A stretch of DNA of 64,000 nt from the NCBI RefSeq assembly GCF_000499845.2, contig NC_023749.2:26169695-26233694 (forward strand), written 5' to 3'. The notes under the pieces were generated by a model. The model searched no databases. It saw only the letters and a program-made list of their open reading frames with translations, and was not told the origin of the DNA. Shown in pieces: positions 1-10,126 of this stretch. The DNA comes from Phaseolus vulgaris. Its lineage: Eukaryota > Streptophyta > Magnoliopsida > Fabales > Fabaceae. The translations under genes were made by a program, and so were the position numbers. The first letter of the stretch is position 1; each line of letters starts with the position of its first letter.

Positions 1-347
1 ATTTTGTCTATTTTCAGCCATTTGGAACTCTGTTTGATTGTGTGAGTTGAGAGTGTTGGAAGATTCTTTTTTTTTTGTCCTTGCTTCTTCTTTTCTTCTC
101 TCTTCTTGCTCTGATTTTTTCTAACTGTCTTTTCAATTTCTGGATAAAATTCCAATAGATCTTCAGGAACTTGTCCTCTTAATAACATGTATCTAAGACA
201 ACTCAAGCAAGGATTAGCACAGGATAAAAGAATAATATCTAAAAAAAGTGTCTATTCACAAAGAAAACAAACTATTCAAAATACTTAATAAGTTATACTT
301 CAGAAATTCTTAAAAGAAATTGTTCCCCGACAACGGCGCCAAAAACT
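1..347 (-). other. Leader of a minus-strand Ty3/gypsy element (partial)
   Basis: This stretch lies downstream, on the minus strand, of the primer-binding site at 323-341 and the LTR at 348-1593, so it should be the untranslated leader or the start of gag of an element that continues beyond the left edge. I see no convincing ORF in it. Pyrimidine-rich tracts dominate about 60-130. Confidence 0.5.
323..341 (-). promoter_or_regulatory. Primer-binding site, tRNA-Asp type
   Basis: On the minus strand this reads TGGCGCCGTTGTCGGGGAA, the primer-binding site that I know from Athila/Tat-type plant gypsy elements and that matches the 3' end of tRNA-Asp. It sits 6 bases inside the LTR edge at 348, as expected for the start of minus-strand DNA synthesis. 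Confidence 0.75.
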
Positions 348-1593
348 TGTTGATTTTTCTCGGCAAGTGTACCGAATCAACTGTAATATAATACTCTTTA
401 AAGTACGAATGTCGAACCCACAGAGAACAATTCTAATTAAGTTGTTCTATTATAAAACTCATTAAGTATAGAAAATAATTTTGAGAACTTTTTCATAAAC
501 AAATTAGAGATTTCACAAGTAACTCAAAGATTTAGGGTTTGATTCAACAAAAAACAAAACTAACTTATCAAATATAGAGAAAGATACTTGGGAATGAATT
601 GCGTCTATCTCAATTATTTGTATTTTGAATAATACAATATATAATACTCAAAACTACTTATTCTTGATGCTTAATTTAAAGTCATTCAACTTGATTCCTC
701 ACAGATGAAATTCATAAGATAATTTCTCAAATACTGATTCCTCAAATATCTAACAAATCATCCAGCTTTATGAACAAAATTATGATGCAATTAATAACCT
801 GAAATCCATTCCTAACATTACAAGTTATCAAGTATTTTCGTCTATTTAAAATCCTTAAAGGTACTTTCCAATTATATTTAAGGATCAAAATCAAGACTCC
901 ATTGATCAGATAAAATCAAGAAATAAGCTTGAAACGAAAATACCAAAAACGAGTAGAAAAGAGAATATTATATATATATCACCAAGAATACATTTGATCA
1001 AAGTAGATTACATTCAATCCCAAGTTAGAAAGCACTTAGCCATTCATGATAGCTCCTCCAATCTTCATTCTTGATTTGGATTGCATAAGAAGGGTTGATC
1101 TGAGCACGTTCTTCTCCTAAGAACAGAGGTCTCCTTCTTCTTCTCTCACTAACTTCTCTCTAAAGATCCAATCTTTTTCCAACCCTTCTGTTTTCACTTT
1201 GTTCCAAAATTTATATATTGAACTTTTGCTCAAGCTAGCCAATTTAGCTTAGGCTAGATCTTTCAGTGCATTTTTAGCTTGAGCTAGAAATTCTAGCCTG
1301 GGCTAGATTAGTACTGCACATTTAATCAACTCTGGACAATTTTAGCTTGAGCTAGCAATTCTAGCCTAGGCTAGATTAATATTGCACCTTTAATCAACTC
1401 TGGACAGATTTAGCTTGAGCTAAATCCTCTTGAGATCCAATTAAGTTTTTGCTTTCTTTCTTTCAATGCTTCATATTCATCTTCAATTTACACAAAAATG
1501 GAGATTAAATTTCTTTATTTGTTTCTTGGTTTAAAATGTATAATCAGATTCAATAATTCTCAGATTAGGGTAATTTTCTTACATTAAGCAACA
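348..1593 (-). mobile_element. 5' LTR of a minus-strand Ty3/gypsy element
   Basis: The segment is bounded by TGTTG at 348 and CAACA ending at 1593, an inverted terminal pair, and abuts the primer-binding site. The part next to the primer site contains a run found in many plant LTRs (CGGCAAGTGTACCGAATC-like at about 361-378). It includes a 68 bp tandem repeat (starts 1273, 1341 and 1409, the last partial) built on TTTAGCTTGAGCTAG. The 5 bp after the right end, ATTAC, would be the target-site duplication; its partner lies outside the window. The element appears to have inserted at the start of the Tat-1 LTR. Confidence 0.65.
1273..1425. repeat. 68 bp tandem repeat in LTR
   Basis: Two full units and a partial third start at 1273, 1341 and 1409, each beginning TTTAGCTTGAGCTA and carrying a second AGCCTRGGCTAGATT block. 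The AGCTNNNNNAGCT-like inverted motifs make short hairpins possible. It lies inside the gypsy LTR. Confidence 0.7.
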
Positions 1594-2490
1594 ATTACGT
1601 ACCGTACGGGCCTCGGGCGTTGACCAAAGTCAACATGATGGGACCCCGAAGGGGGAACCCCCTAGAAAGCATAGCAGGCCAGGAGAGTGTCTCCTCCTGA
1701 TACCCACGGGTAGGGGTGATCGTGGAGGAGGCGGCACAGGAGGAGGGCGTGGAGGCCTCGGGCCTCGACACCTCAAACAGTAAAAGATGGACAAAGAAAG
1801 GTGGTTTTCAAGCCACACCCTAGTTACTAGTAGGGAGAGACCCAACTCACGAAGGACCCGTGCATGGGGTGTAGGGACACGACAGTATGCACCACCGTTA
1901 GAGAACCTCTGGGACCGAAACGACCCGCAAGGGCCACGTCTTAGAGGGTGATCTGCATGCATGGTAAGTGAGTAAGGCATGGAATTCCCAGGGCGGATGA
2001 CTCAGAGATTGGGTGCATGAGTTGGCATCCAAGCAGTCACCCCCGCGCCAGCTGCACTACGACAAGGCAGTCTTACACACTGGATGGCCCTAAGTTTGGG
2101 CGTTAGGGTCGCTAAGGTGCGCCTACAGAATGCCTAAGTCACGACGAGACCGGAGGGAAATAACACCAAAGGTATATAAGGTTGATAGCAGACATAACTA
2201 AGGTACGTTTTGACATTTTCACATAACACTCTACGCTTTCGTTAGTACAAGTTAGGCATTTCTAAGAATGAGCAGAGTGAGAAAGAACACACAGTGATCT
2301 AAGAGTGATAGTTTAGTGTTCATTGCCCGAGATACTAACTTGACCGTTAGAGTGCAAACGGCCGCAACGACGCCCTTTGTTTCTCTGTTTTCAGGTGTTT
2401 CTACCGGAGGATGGGAATGTTGGAGCGAAGGGTTCTTGGAAGCAAAGTCAACAGACACGCACGAAGACGTTAGGTCAACTGTCGGGAACA
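1594..2490 (+). repeat. Tat-1 5' LTR (left edge truncated)
   Basis: The LTR ends in GGGAACA at 2490, two bases before the primer-binding site. Its left part (GTACCGTACGG, then CGGGCGTTGACCAAAGTCAAC) resembles the start of the solo LTR ending at 15127 and the LTR start at 43314. The true TG terminus is missing because another element inserted there. It contains a TATA box at 2173 and the GC-rich CGGCCGCAACGACGCC-type stretch shared by all Tat LTRs here. Confidence 0.7.
2173..2180 (+). promoter_or_regulatory. LTR TATA box (Tat-1)
   Basis: TATATAAG lies about 310 bp before the LTR end, in the same place relative to the GC-rich block as the TATA boxes of the other Tat LTRs. It is the likely pol II promoter of the element. 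Confidence 0.5.
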
Positions 2491-2492
2491 TT

Positions 2493-2510
2493 TGGCGCCC
2501 ACTGTGGGGC
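2493..2510 (+). promoter_or_regulatory. Primer-binding site (Tat-1)
   Basis: TGGCGCCCACTGTGGGGC follows the LTR end by two bases. The same site, with C for T, occurs at 9908 and in degraded form at 30365. I do not assign the primer tRNA. Confidence 0.75.
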
Positions 2511-2687
2511 ACGATCTAAAACATCTGTCCCAACCGCAAGAAAGTTTAGAGTTTCATCAAAAAGTTCAAGATTCACCGAAGAAAGATCAAGATTCATCAA
2601 GAAAGTTCGAAGACTCGTTAAGACAGTTCAAGAATCATCAAGAAGTGTTCAAGAATAAGGAATACCAGGCAAAGTTCCACGCCGTGT

Positions 2688-5600
2688 GTGGGGAGTGAGA
2701 GCTTGACCCTGCAGCAGGTGATGGGGATGATGCAGAACCTCCAGGAGGCGATGGCGGCGTCGAGGGCGGAACAGGAGCATATCCAGCTAGACCTTGCGGC
2801 ATCGCAAACAAGAAATGAGGAGTTGCGTCGCAGGTTGCACAACCAGGTTGGGAGTCGCGAAACAGAGGATCAAGAATGCTTTACGCCTCCTAGAGAGTTC
2901 CCCATGCCCTTCTCGCAAGGGATCATGGATGCGGTGATACCATCCACGTTCGTAGGGCCGAAAGCTACGTTTACTGGTGTGGAAGATCCAGAGGCACAAA
3001 TCACTGCGTTTCACAGGTAGATAATGCTGGTTGGCGGCTTTGACGCCATGAGGTGCAAGCTGTTCATGATACATCGCGAACCGCGCTCCTCCACCCATTT
3101 CTTAGGACCTCTTTGACGTAAGGCAGTATCAAAGGGAGACGCTAAAGGAATTTGTGAATTGTTTTGGGGCGCAGGTTGTGAAGGTCGCCACCAAGGATGA
3201 GACGATGATGGTTCATGCATTTTGGAAAGGGATTTGTCCTGGCCCTTTCAGTGAATCTCTCATCAGAAACCGCCCCAAGACCTTTGCTGAGATTAGGCGT
3301 CGTGCGATGGCGCGCATCGCAACAGAAGGTGAAGTAAATGAAAAGCACGCGTGCATTGTCCCCACGTGCCCACGTGCACCGGCGCGTGCACAACCATGAA
3401 GGTGCATGAGGCTGCAATGGGCAAGAAGACCCAGGGAAGGAAGCAGCCTTTTTTAGGCTAGAAAGCCCAGGCCAAGGGGCGTGAGAGGGAGAATAAGCCC
3501 GTGAGGCACAATTTTGTGGTGGAGCTGAAGGATCTCATCGCAGTGCCCAACATAGAAGAAAGACTGAAGATCCCAGCAAAGACTGACAAGGTGTTGGGAC
3601 CCCACAAGGATGCATGGTGCGAGTTTCACCAGGCGTTTGGACACCCCATACGCAGTTGTTTGGCGTTTGGGCATTAGCTGGATGAGCTGGTTAAGAGCGG
3701 GTTTCTGAATGATTATTTGGCAGAGTCACAAGGAGTTGGGGCCTCAGCAGCGTCAGGGGAATATCAAGGGCATGAGATGCTTGTACATGGGGAAGTCCAT
3801 ACAATCTCGGGTGGATTCCCAGGAGGAGGGTGTACCGCCTCTCAGCGCAAGAGGTATACACGTTCGGTAATGTCGTTAGAAGTGCAGGTGGTGGATGAAG
3901 TGCTTGACGTCGACCTCGCTTTCACGAAGGCTGACCTTCACGACGTCATTCCACATGATAACGACCCTGTAGTGATTCAGTGGTGAATGTAAGGAGGAAG
4001 GTGCACAGGGTGTTAGTGGATCAGGGCAGTTTAGCAGGTGTAATGTTCTCGTCTACCTTCAACAAGTTGTAGTTGTCTCCTGACCAGTTCAGGCCCTACA
4101 CAGGGTGCTTGTACGGGTTTGTTGGAGATCAGGTGGAGGTGCGGAGGTACCTGGAGTTGAGGACCACCTTCACAGATGGCTCCACCTCCCGCACAGAGAA
4201 TATAAGGTACCTAGTGGTTAATGCACACTCTGCGTATAATGTTTTGTTGGGAAGACCAACTCTTAACAGGTTAAGGGCTGTGGCGTCGACATGCCACATG
4301 AAGATGAAACTGCCAGACCTGAGGGGAAGGTGATAGTGATCAAGTCTGGCCAACATCAGGCTAAGAGATGCTATGATAATAGCCTCAAAGCCAAGAGGAG
4401 GGTGTTCATGGTGGTAGAACGCCCGCCAGTCAAAGAGGACCGCGCAGGAGTTGCTCGCACGGAAAGCGCTCGGGAGAGGCGACCCAAGCCAGTTGGGAAC
4501 ATGGTGGAAAGGCATATTGGTGGTAAGACGTTTAAGTTGGGTAAGTCATTGGACCAAGCGGAACAATACCAGGTGGCGGGGGTAATAGCTCGTCATCTGG
4601 ACGCCTTCGCATGGTCCACCTCGAACATGCCAAGGATAGACCCGAACTTCTTGTGCCACCGCCTTACCATGGATCCTAAGGTGAAGCTCGTTCACCAGAG
4701 AAGAAGGAACCTCAACGAAGAGAGGCGTCTGGTGGTCTAGGAAGAGACAAAGAAGTTGTTGGACGCTGGCCACGTCAGGGAAATTCAATACCCTTAGTGG
4801 TTGGCGAATGTGGTCTTAGTAAAGAAGGCCAATGGGAAGTGGAGGATGTGCGTAGACTTCACTAACCTCAACAAGGCGTGCCCTAAGGATTCACACCTCC
4901 TGCCCAGTATTGATGCCTTGGTAGATAGCGCCTCGGGGTGCAGGATTCTCAGCTTCCTGGACGCGTTCTTAGGGTATAACCAGATCAAAATGCACCCCGG
5001 AGACGAGTGTAAAATAGCGTTTATGACCGAGATGTCCTGTTATTGATACACGATGATGGCATTCAGTCTGAAGAACGCAGGAGCTACATATCAGAGGCTG
5101 GTGGACAGGGTCCTTGCACCCATGTTAGGGAGAAACGTCCACGCCTACGTAGATGATATGGTGGTGACCTCGTAGGAGAGGGGTCAGCATGTAGCTGATC
5201 TTGAAGAGTTATTTGCTACAATAGCGAAGTATCGTTTGAAGCTAAACCCCGAAAAGTGTGTTTGGGATCGAGGAAGGGATGTTTTTGGGTTTCCTACTCA
5301 CCGAGCGTGGGATAGAGGCAAACCCAGAAAAGTGTGAGGCGATCCTTGCTATAAGGAGCCCTGCTTCGGTAAAGGAGGTACAACAGCTGACAGGGCGAAT
5401 GGTTGCCCTGTCTAGATTTGTATTCGCTGGAGGAGACAAGGGCCACCCTTATTCCCTGTGTTTAAGGAGAAACAGCCGGTTCGTGTGGACCGCAGAGTGT
5501 GAGGAGGCGTTCCTCAAGCTGAAGGGGTATCTGGTCGCTCCTCCCGTGCTGTGTAAGCCACGGTTGGGCGTGCCGCTCCAGTTGTATTTTGCCGTATCGG

Positions 5601-7662
5601 AGCGAGCGATTAGCTTAGTCCTCGTCCAGGAGCAGGACCAGACTCAGAGGCCAATATACTTTGTAAGAAAGGTATTGCAGGGGCCAGAGGTGAGGTATTA
5701 GGCCCTAGAGAAGGCGACCCTAGCCATTGTGTTCTCGGCCAGGAGTCTTCGTCAGTACTTCCAGAGCTTCACAGTGGTGGTAATGATGGACCTACCTATC
5801 CAGAAGGTGCTGCAGAAGCCAGATGTCGCAAGAAGAATGGTGCGCTAGGCGGTAGAGCTCTCGGAGTTCGACGTTCATTACGAACCCCGAGGCCCCATTA
5901 AGGGCTACGTGTACGCATATTTTGTAGTGGAACTCTCCCCAGGGAGTGCGCAACCAGAGGAGGAGGTTAGTTTTCGTTGGGTGCTATCGGTGGATGGATC
6001 CTCCAACCAGTAGGGAAGTGGAGCGGGTGTGATCTTAGAAGGGCCGAACGGGCTGTTGATCGAGCAGGCCCTGAGGTTTTCTTTCAAGGCAATCAACAAC
6101 CAGGCAGAGTACGAAGCCCTCATACCTGGGATGCTCCTGGCTAAGGAGATGGGGGCACAAAGCTTACTAGTAAAGAGTGACTCCCAGCTAGTTACGGGTC
6201 AGGTCACCAGAGAGTACCAGGTTAAGGACCCCCAGATGGCTGCATACCTGGGGTACGTCCAAGCCCTGAGGAAGGCGTTCGCGGTTTTTGAGTTGGTGCA
6301 CGTCCCAAGGGAGCAGAATGCCCGTGCTGACCTACTCGCCAAGTTGGCCAGTTCGGGCAAGGGGGGAAGGCAGAGGACAGTGATACAGGAGACCCTCAAG
6401 ACACCACAGACGTTTGTTGCTGATAACAAGGTAGGCGTCCATCAGATCAGTACGGATAGGGAAAAGGCGAGAGTCACCGGTCGCTGACTCAAGAAACACT
6501 GAGGACGCCCAATGTAAGTGCCTATCCGGTCTTGGTAGGAGAGGGGGATCCCATGCAGGTATGCACGGTGGAAGAAGGGCACACATGGATGACACCCTAC
6601 AAATGCTATTTGGCTGATGGGATACTCCCAGTGGAGCCCGAGGAGGGCAAGAAGATAAAAAAAAATTCTGCCAAGTACACCCTTCTGGATGGGGAGCTTT
6701 TCAGGCACAGTTTCACTCACCTGATCCTGGTGTGTGTGAGTGGAGAGCAGTGTAAACGTATAATGGCAGAGCTACATGAGGGAATTTGTGGTAGCCTTGT
6801 GGGAGGACGCTCTTTGGCGTCCAAGGTAGTCCGTGCGGGTTATTATTGCCCCACAATGAGAGAAGTATCTGGTAGTGCCCAACGGTGTAAGCAGTGTCAA
6901 CAACATGCTGATTGGTGTGAGGCGCCTCCAGAAGAGCTGAGGTCGATTTACAGCCCGTGGCCCTTTCACACGTGGGGAATCGAGATTATGGGGCCCTTCC
7001 CTTTAGCGATAAGGCAGATGAAGTATCTGGTAGTGCCCATCGAGTGGCACAGATTACAGTCCACAAGGTGCAACACTTTGTGTGGAGAAATATAGTATGT
7101 TGTTTCGGTGTGCCAAGGCTCCTTGTCTCCGACAATGGTACACAGTTCGCAAGCCAGCAGCTGGGCAAGCTATGTACAGAGGTCGGGATAAAGCAGGTGT
7201 TCGCATCAGTCGAGCACTCTCAGACAAATGGGCAGGTAGAGTCCGCCAGCAGAATCCTGCTCAGGGGTTTCAAGAGGAGGCTCGAGAAAGCTAAAGGGAC
7301 CTGGGCGGAGGAGGTTTTTGGAATAGTGCAGGCCTACCACACCACGCCTCAGTCCACCACTGGAGAGACACCTTTCAGCTTGGTGTACGGGTCGAAGGCA
7401 ATGATCCCAGTTGAGATTCAGGAGAGCTCACCACGCTTCCAGAGCTTCGTGGCCGAGGAGTCCAATGAAGAGAGATGGGTGAACCTAGATCTGCTGGACG
7501 AGGTGAGAAAGGAGGTGAGGATCAAGGCTGAAGCAGTAAAGAGAAGGGTGGAGCATAAGAACAGTTCCAAGCTAAAGCCCAGACAGTTCCAAGTCGCTGA
7601 CTTGGTAATGCGGAAGGCTCACCCATACCAATTGGAGAACAAGTTGTTCCCCAAGTGGACTG
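2688..7662 (+). pseudogene. gag-pol: Tat-1 gag-pol relic
   Basis: Several disrupted reading frames together cover gag and pol of a Tat-lineage gypsy element. Gag runs about 2700-3800 and includes a short coiled coil and a Cys-His-His-Cys knuckle (CEFHQAFGHPI). The protease region (about 3980-4330) has DQGS in place of the usual DTG/DSG. RT covers about 4690-5340, with YVDDM at about 5147-5161. The degenerate gypsy RNase H follows, then the archaeal-type RNase H (VDGSS near 5990, AEYEAL near 6106). Integrase starts near 6770 and keeps SDNGTQF and the following VESA region. Multiple stop codons (for example in the RT palm and just after YVDDM) and frameshifts make it non-functional. It ends at 7662 before the conserved pol C-terminus. 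Confidence 0.85.
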
Positions 7663-8759
7663 AAACAATTCAGTTCAATTTAAAACTTTTTAATTCAATT
7701 TGTTTAGTAATTTAGTTCTGAAACAATTCAGTTCAATTTAATTTGGAAATGGAAATGGAAATAGTAAGCCGATATATTTTAAAACAGCACACTACCTATG
7801 CAACTGTACATCAAACTAGGAACTCTACCTCCAAAAATTAGGCAAAGAATGAATATCAGATGATAAAGCATAAACCAAACTGCCTACAGATAACACATCT
7901 GTCTAAGCATACGGGCGCGCATCGACATACTTCCGAGTTTTCACAATTAAACTGTTGACTAAAAGACTTTTACTTACACAAAAACCATCAATAACAATGA
8001 CATGTTAAAGCATCCGAGCATGTGTACGGCCTCAGTCTTTCCTCTATCTCTTGAGGGGTAGGCAATGGTTCAAATCTGTATACGACACTCCTTGCACAAC
8101 AGAAGTAGTATAAATTTCTTCGAACTCCTCCATTGAATGGATGCACTCTTTCCAGAATTCCCTTGACGATTAATTGGATGTGTTCATTATAGATATCCCC
8201 AAAACATGGTTGGCAAGTGAAAAAGATACCCAAAATAACAGTTCAACCATTTAATACCAACATATACATGTTGTTGCTGATAAATTGAACCCAACAAAAG
8301 AATCACATTCTAGCAAAATGTTTTATTTATTGATTTAAGGTAAAAATATGAAATCATACAAAAACATCATAAAACAAACTTATCTAATAGTGAATTCGTC
8401 TTCTCCTTACAAGTTCAAAGGTAGTTTGATTTGTTAAAATAAGATAACTGCAGAAAAGACAAAACGACTGTCATTCTGAAATATAATACTCGACTATACA
8501 TTCAACATAATGGAGAGAAAGGGTCAGAGTGTAAAAGAGGAAGAACAAGTTCCATATTTCATTTTACGTACAGTTATATTGGCAAAACAGAGCTGCTAAG
8601 ATTAGATTATATGCCAAATGAAAATAGTACCAAACTCACCGAATACAAACCACTAAGAAATTCCATTATGCATACCCTAGAATAGTATTTGATGTTTCAG
8701 ATACATAAAATTGAATTAGTAAAGATTATCGCCGTTACATTCTTCTCTTTTTACACTTT
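7663..8759. other. AT-rich spacer between Tat-1 and Tat-2
   Basis: This is the one stretch of the left half that I cannot assign to a repeat. A 20-odd bp motif containing CTGAAACAATTCAG occurs as a direct repeat at about 7661 and 7719. A minus-strand ORF lies at 7988-8233. The rest (8234-8759) is AT-rich with no coding signal I can see. It may be old host DNA or the relic of an unknown element. Confidence 0.5.
7988..8233 (-). CDS. Unidentified ORF or exon fragment, 81 codons
   Basis: The open frame starts at an ATG and encodes a Cys- and Arg-rich peptide (six to seven cysteines) with no signal peptide or membrane segment. The composition looks more like genuine protein than the surrounding AT-rich DNA would give by chance (for example FEPLPTPQEIEERLRPY near the C-terminus). 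I do not recognise the family. It could be one exon of a gene fragment captured between elements, since AT-rich intron-like DNA surrounds it. No partner exon was identified. Confidence 0.25.
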   Translation of the reverse strand: MGIFFTCQPCFGDIYNEHIQLIVKGILERVHPFNGGVRRNLYYFCCARSVVYRFEPLPTPQEIEERLRPYTCSDALTCHCY

Positions 8760-9385
8760 TGTACCAACCAGGTCATCGGGTGTGATGACGTGTCTAGCAC
8801 GTGACTACGTGAGGCGTGCTTAGCAGAGCACGTGGCTAGAGAAGGGCGAGTGGTTCAGAAGCTAGTGTAGTCCCCGCTCGCGAAAGCGGCGTGCTACAAC
8901 GTACATGATCGGTTGTCGCCGAGATTGTATAACATCGATGTGTTAGACGATTGGCGACCGGGTGACCTGACGTCGCTGCAAGAAGCACGTCGCCGGATTT
9001 CCCAACAGACTTAGTTAAGGCTGCTGGGAACTCAGAAGAGTAAGTCCAAACGTGTAAGTCCAATGAGATGATTGTTGCGCTAGCATGGGGCATGGAGGTC
9101 GAGTAGGCTGAAGGGAACAGCTTGCCCATCAGCGAGAGGATTCCCAGAGTGGACATTCGCTGGTGGCAAGGTTCCCCCAGCTAGAACATGCATGGTGTAG
9201 CAATAAGGAAGGTACCACCAACGACAAGCGATGTCACAGAGATGGTGCATTTTGCTCACCCGATACTCGCCTTGTCAGGTGGTGTTCTAGGGCATATTGC
9301 GTGCTAGCTTGCTCCTTGAGTAGAGGACTTAGCCGCGCGGCTGGTTACTACACAGAAATAACGTTTAAGTTGCCCTAACCCAGAT

Positions 9386-9565
9386 GATGACACGTGTAGG
9401 GTTGGATGCTACCTGTTACTCCAATACAACTGATGACACGTGTAGGGTTGGATGCAATAGAGAAATGACGCTCAAGCTATCCTAGCTCAGATGATGACAT
9501 GTGTAGGGCTGGGCGCTACCTGCTATCCCAGCCCAGATGGTGACACGTGGAGGGCTGGATGCGAG
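9386..9565 (+). promoter_or_regulatory. Repeated G-box block in the Tat-2 LTR
   Basis: Four imperfect copies of GATGATGACACGTGTAGGG lie upstream of the TATA box. Exact CACGTG cores occur at 9391, 9437 and 9544, with a CATGTG variant near 9498. CACGTG is the G-box/ABRE core bound by plant bZIP and bHLH factors, so this looks like an enhancer (inference). Tat-4 has two CACGTG cores at the matching place (29980, 30003). Confidence 0.55.
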
Positions 9566-9611
9566 CCACGCGTCCAAAAGCATAACGGCCAGGAGAGAGA
9601 AGAAACCTAGC

Positions 9612-9618
9612 TATAAAG
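9612..9618 (+). promoter_or_regulatory. LTR TATA box (Tat-2)
   Basis: TATAAAG lies about 290 bp before the LTR end, matching the position of TATATAAG or TATTTAAG in the other Tat LTRs. Confidence 0.5.
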
Positions 9619-9907
9619 GTAAACTTAACAGAATTTGCAGAAGTACGTTTTTCATTACGGCTCATTGCTAGGGTTGTGTGCCTTTAGTACGGTTCTACAG
9701 AGCATATTTTCTCTCAGTTTTTGGGTGCTCTTGTTACTGAGTTGAGCGTCGGAGCGCCACCGGCCGCAGAGGCGCCACCTTCCTTGTGTTTTCAAGTTCT
9801 CAAAGAGGTTTTCTGTGGTGGGGACTTGAAGGGCACGTGGAGTCAAGCCGGTGAGGAGGTTCGTGACGAGGCAACGCTCTAGCGCTAAGTCAACCGGCAG
9901 GATCATC

Positions 9908-9925
9908 TGGCGCCCACCGTGGGGC
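9908..9925 (+). promoter_or_regulatory. Primer-binding site (Tat-2)
   Basis: TGGCGCCCACCGTGGGGC follows the LTR end with a two-base gap (TC). It is the best preserved copy of this family's primer site in the window. Confidence 0.8.
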
Positions 9926-10126
9926 CGTATAAAAGGTGATTCCGAACCATAGTTCGTGTTTGTTGAGGTTTTGGTGCTTTCTGTTCGACTGCTCGTTGTC
10001 GCAGTCGGTTTCTGGAGTTTTCACCGTTTGCTTGGAGTTTCTTTGAGCTGCTGAGTTTGCTGAGAAAGGATAAGAACAACGCGATCTAGTTCAGTCGCGC
10101 CGTCGACAGTTGAGGATGTTGTGTCC

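Larger units (their letters stand above)
1594..7662 (+). mobile_element. Tat-1: decayed Tat-lineage Ty3/gypsy element
   Basis: Tat-1 comprises a 5' LTR (to 2490), a primer-binding site at 2493 and a gag-pol relic running to 7662. There it stops abruptly in the integrase C-terminal region and joins AT-rich DNA. The tail of pol, the tandem-repeat region, the antisense gene and the 3' LTR are all absent. Its 5' edge was cut by the gypsy element at 348-1593. Many in-frame stops show it is the oldest or most decayed Tat copy here, apart from Tat-5. Confidence 0.85.
8760..9905 (+). repeat. Tat-2 5' LTR (1146 bp)
   Basis: Begins TGTACCAACCAGGTCATCGG and ends GGCAGGATCA, two bases before the primer-binding site. 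The start aligns with the TGTACCGCCCTGG start of the Tat-3 and Tat-4 LTRs. It carries a G-box repeat block (9386-9565) and a TATA box at 9612. The 3' partner LTR was not found. Confidence 0.85.

Noticed and set aside
1630..1980. Proline-rich 116-codon minus-strand ORF
   Set aside because: Lies in the Tat-1 LTR; the composition reflects GC-rich LTR DNA and no other LTR copy keeps it.
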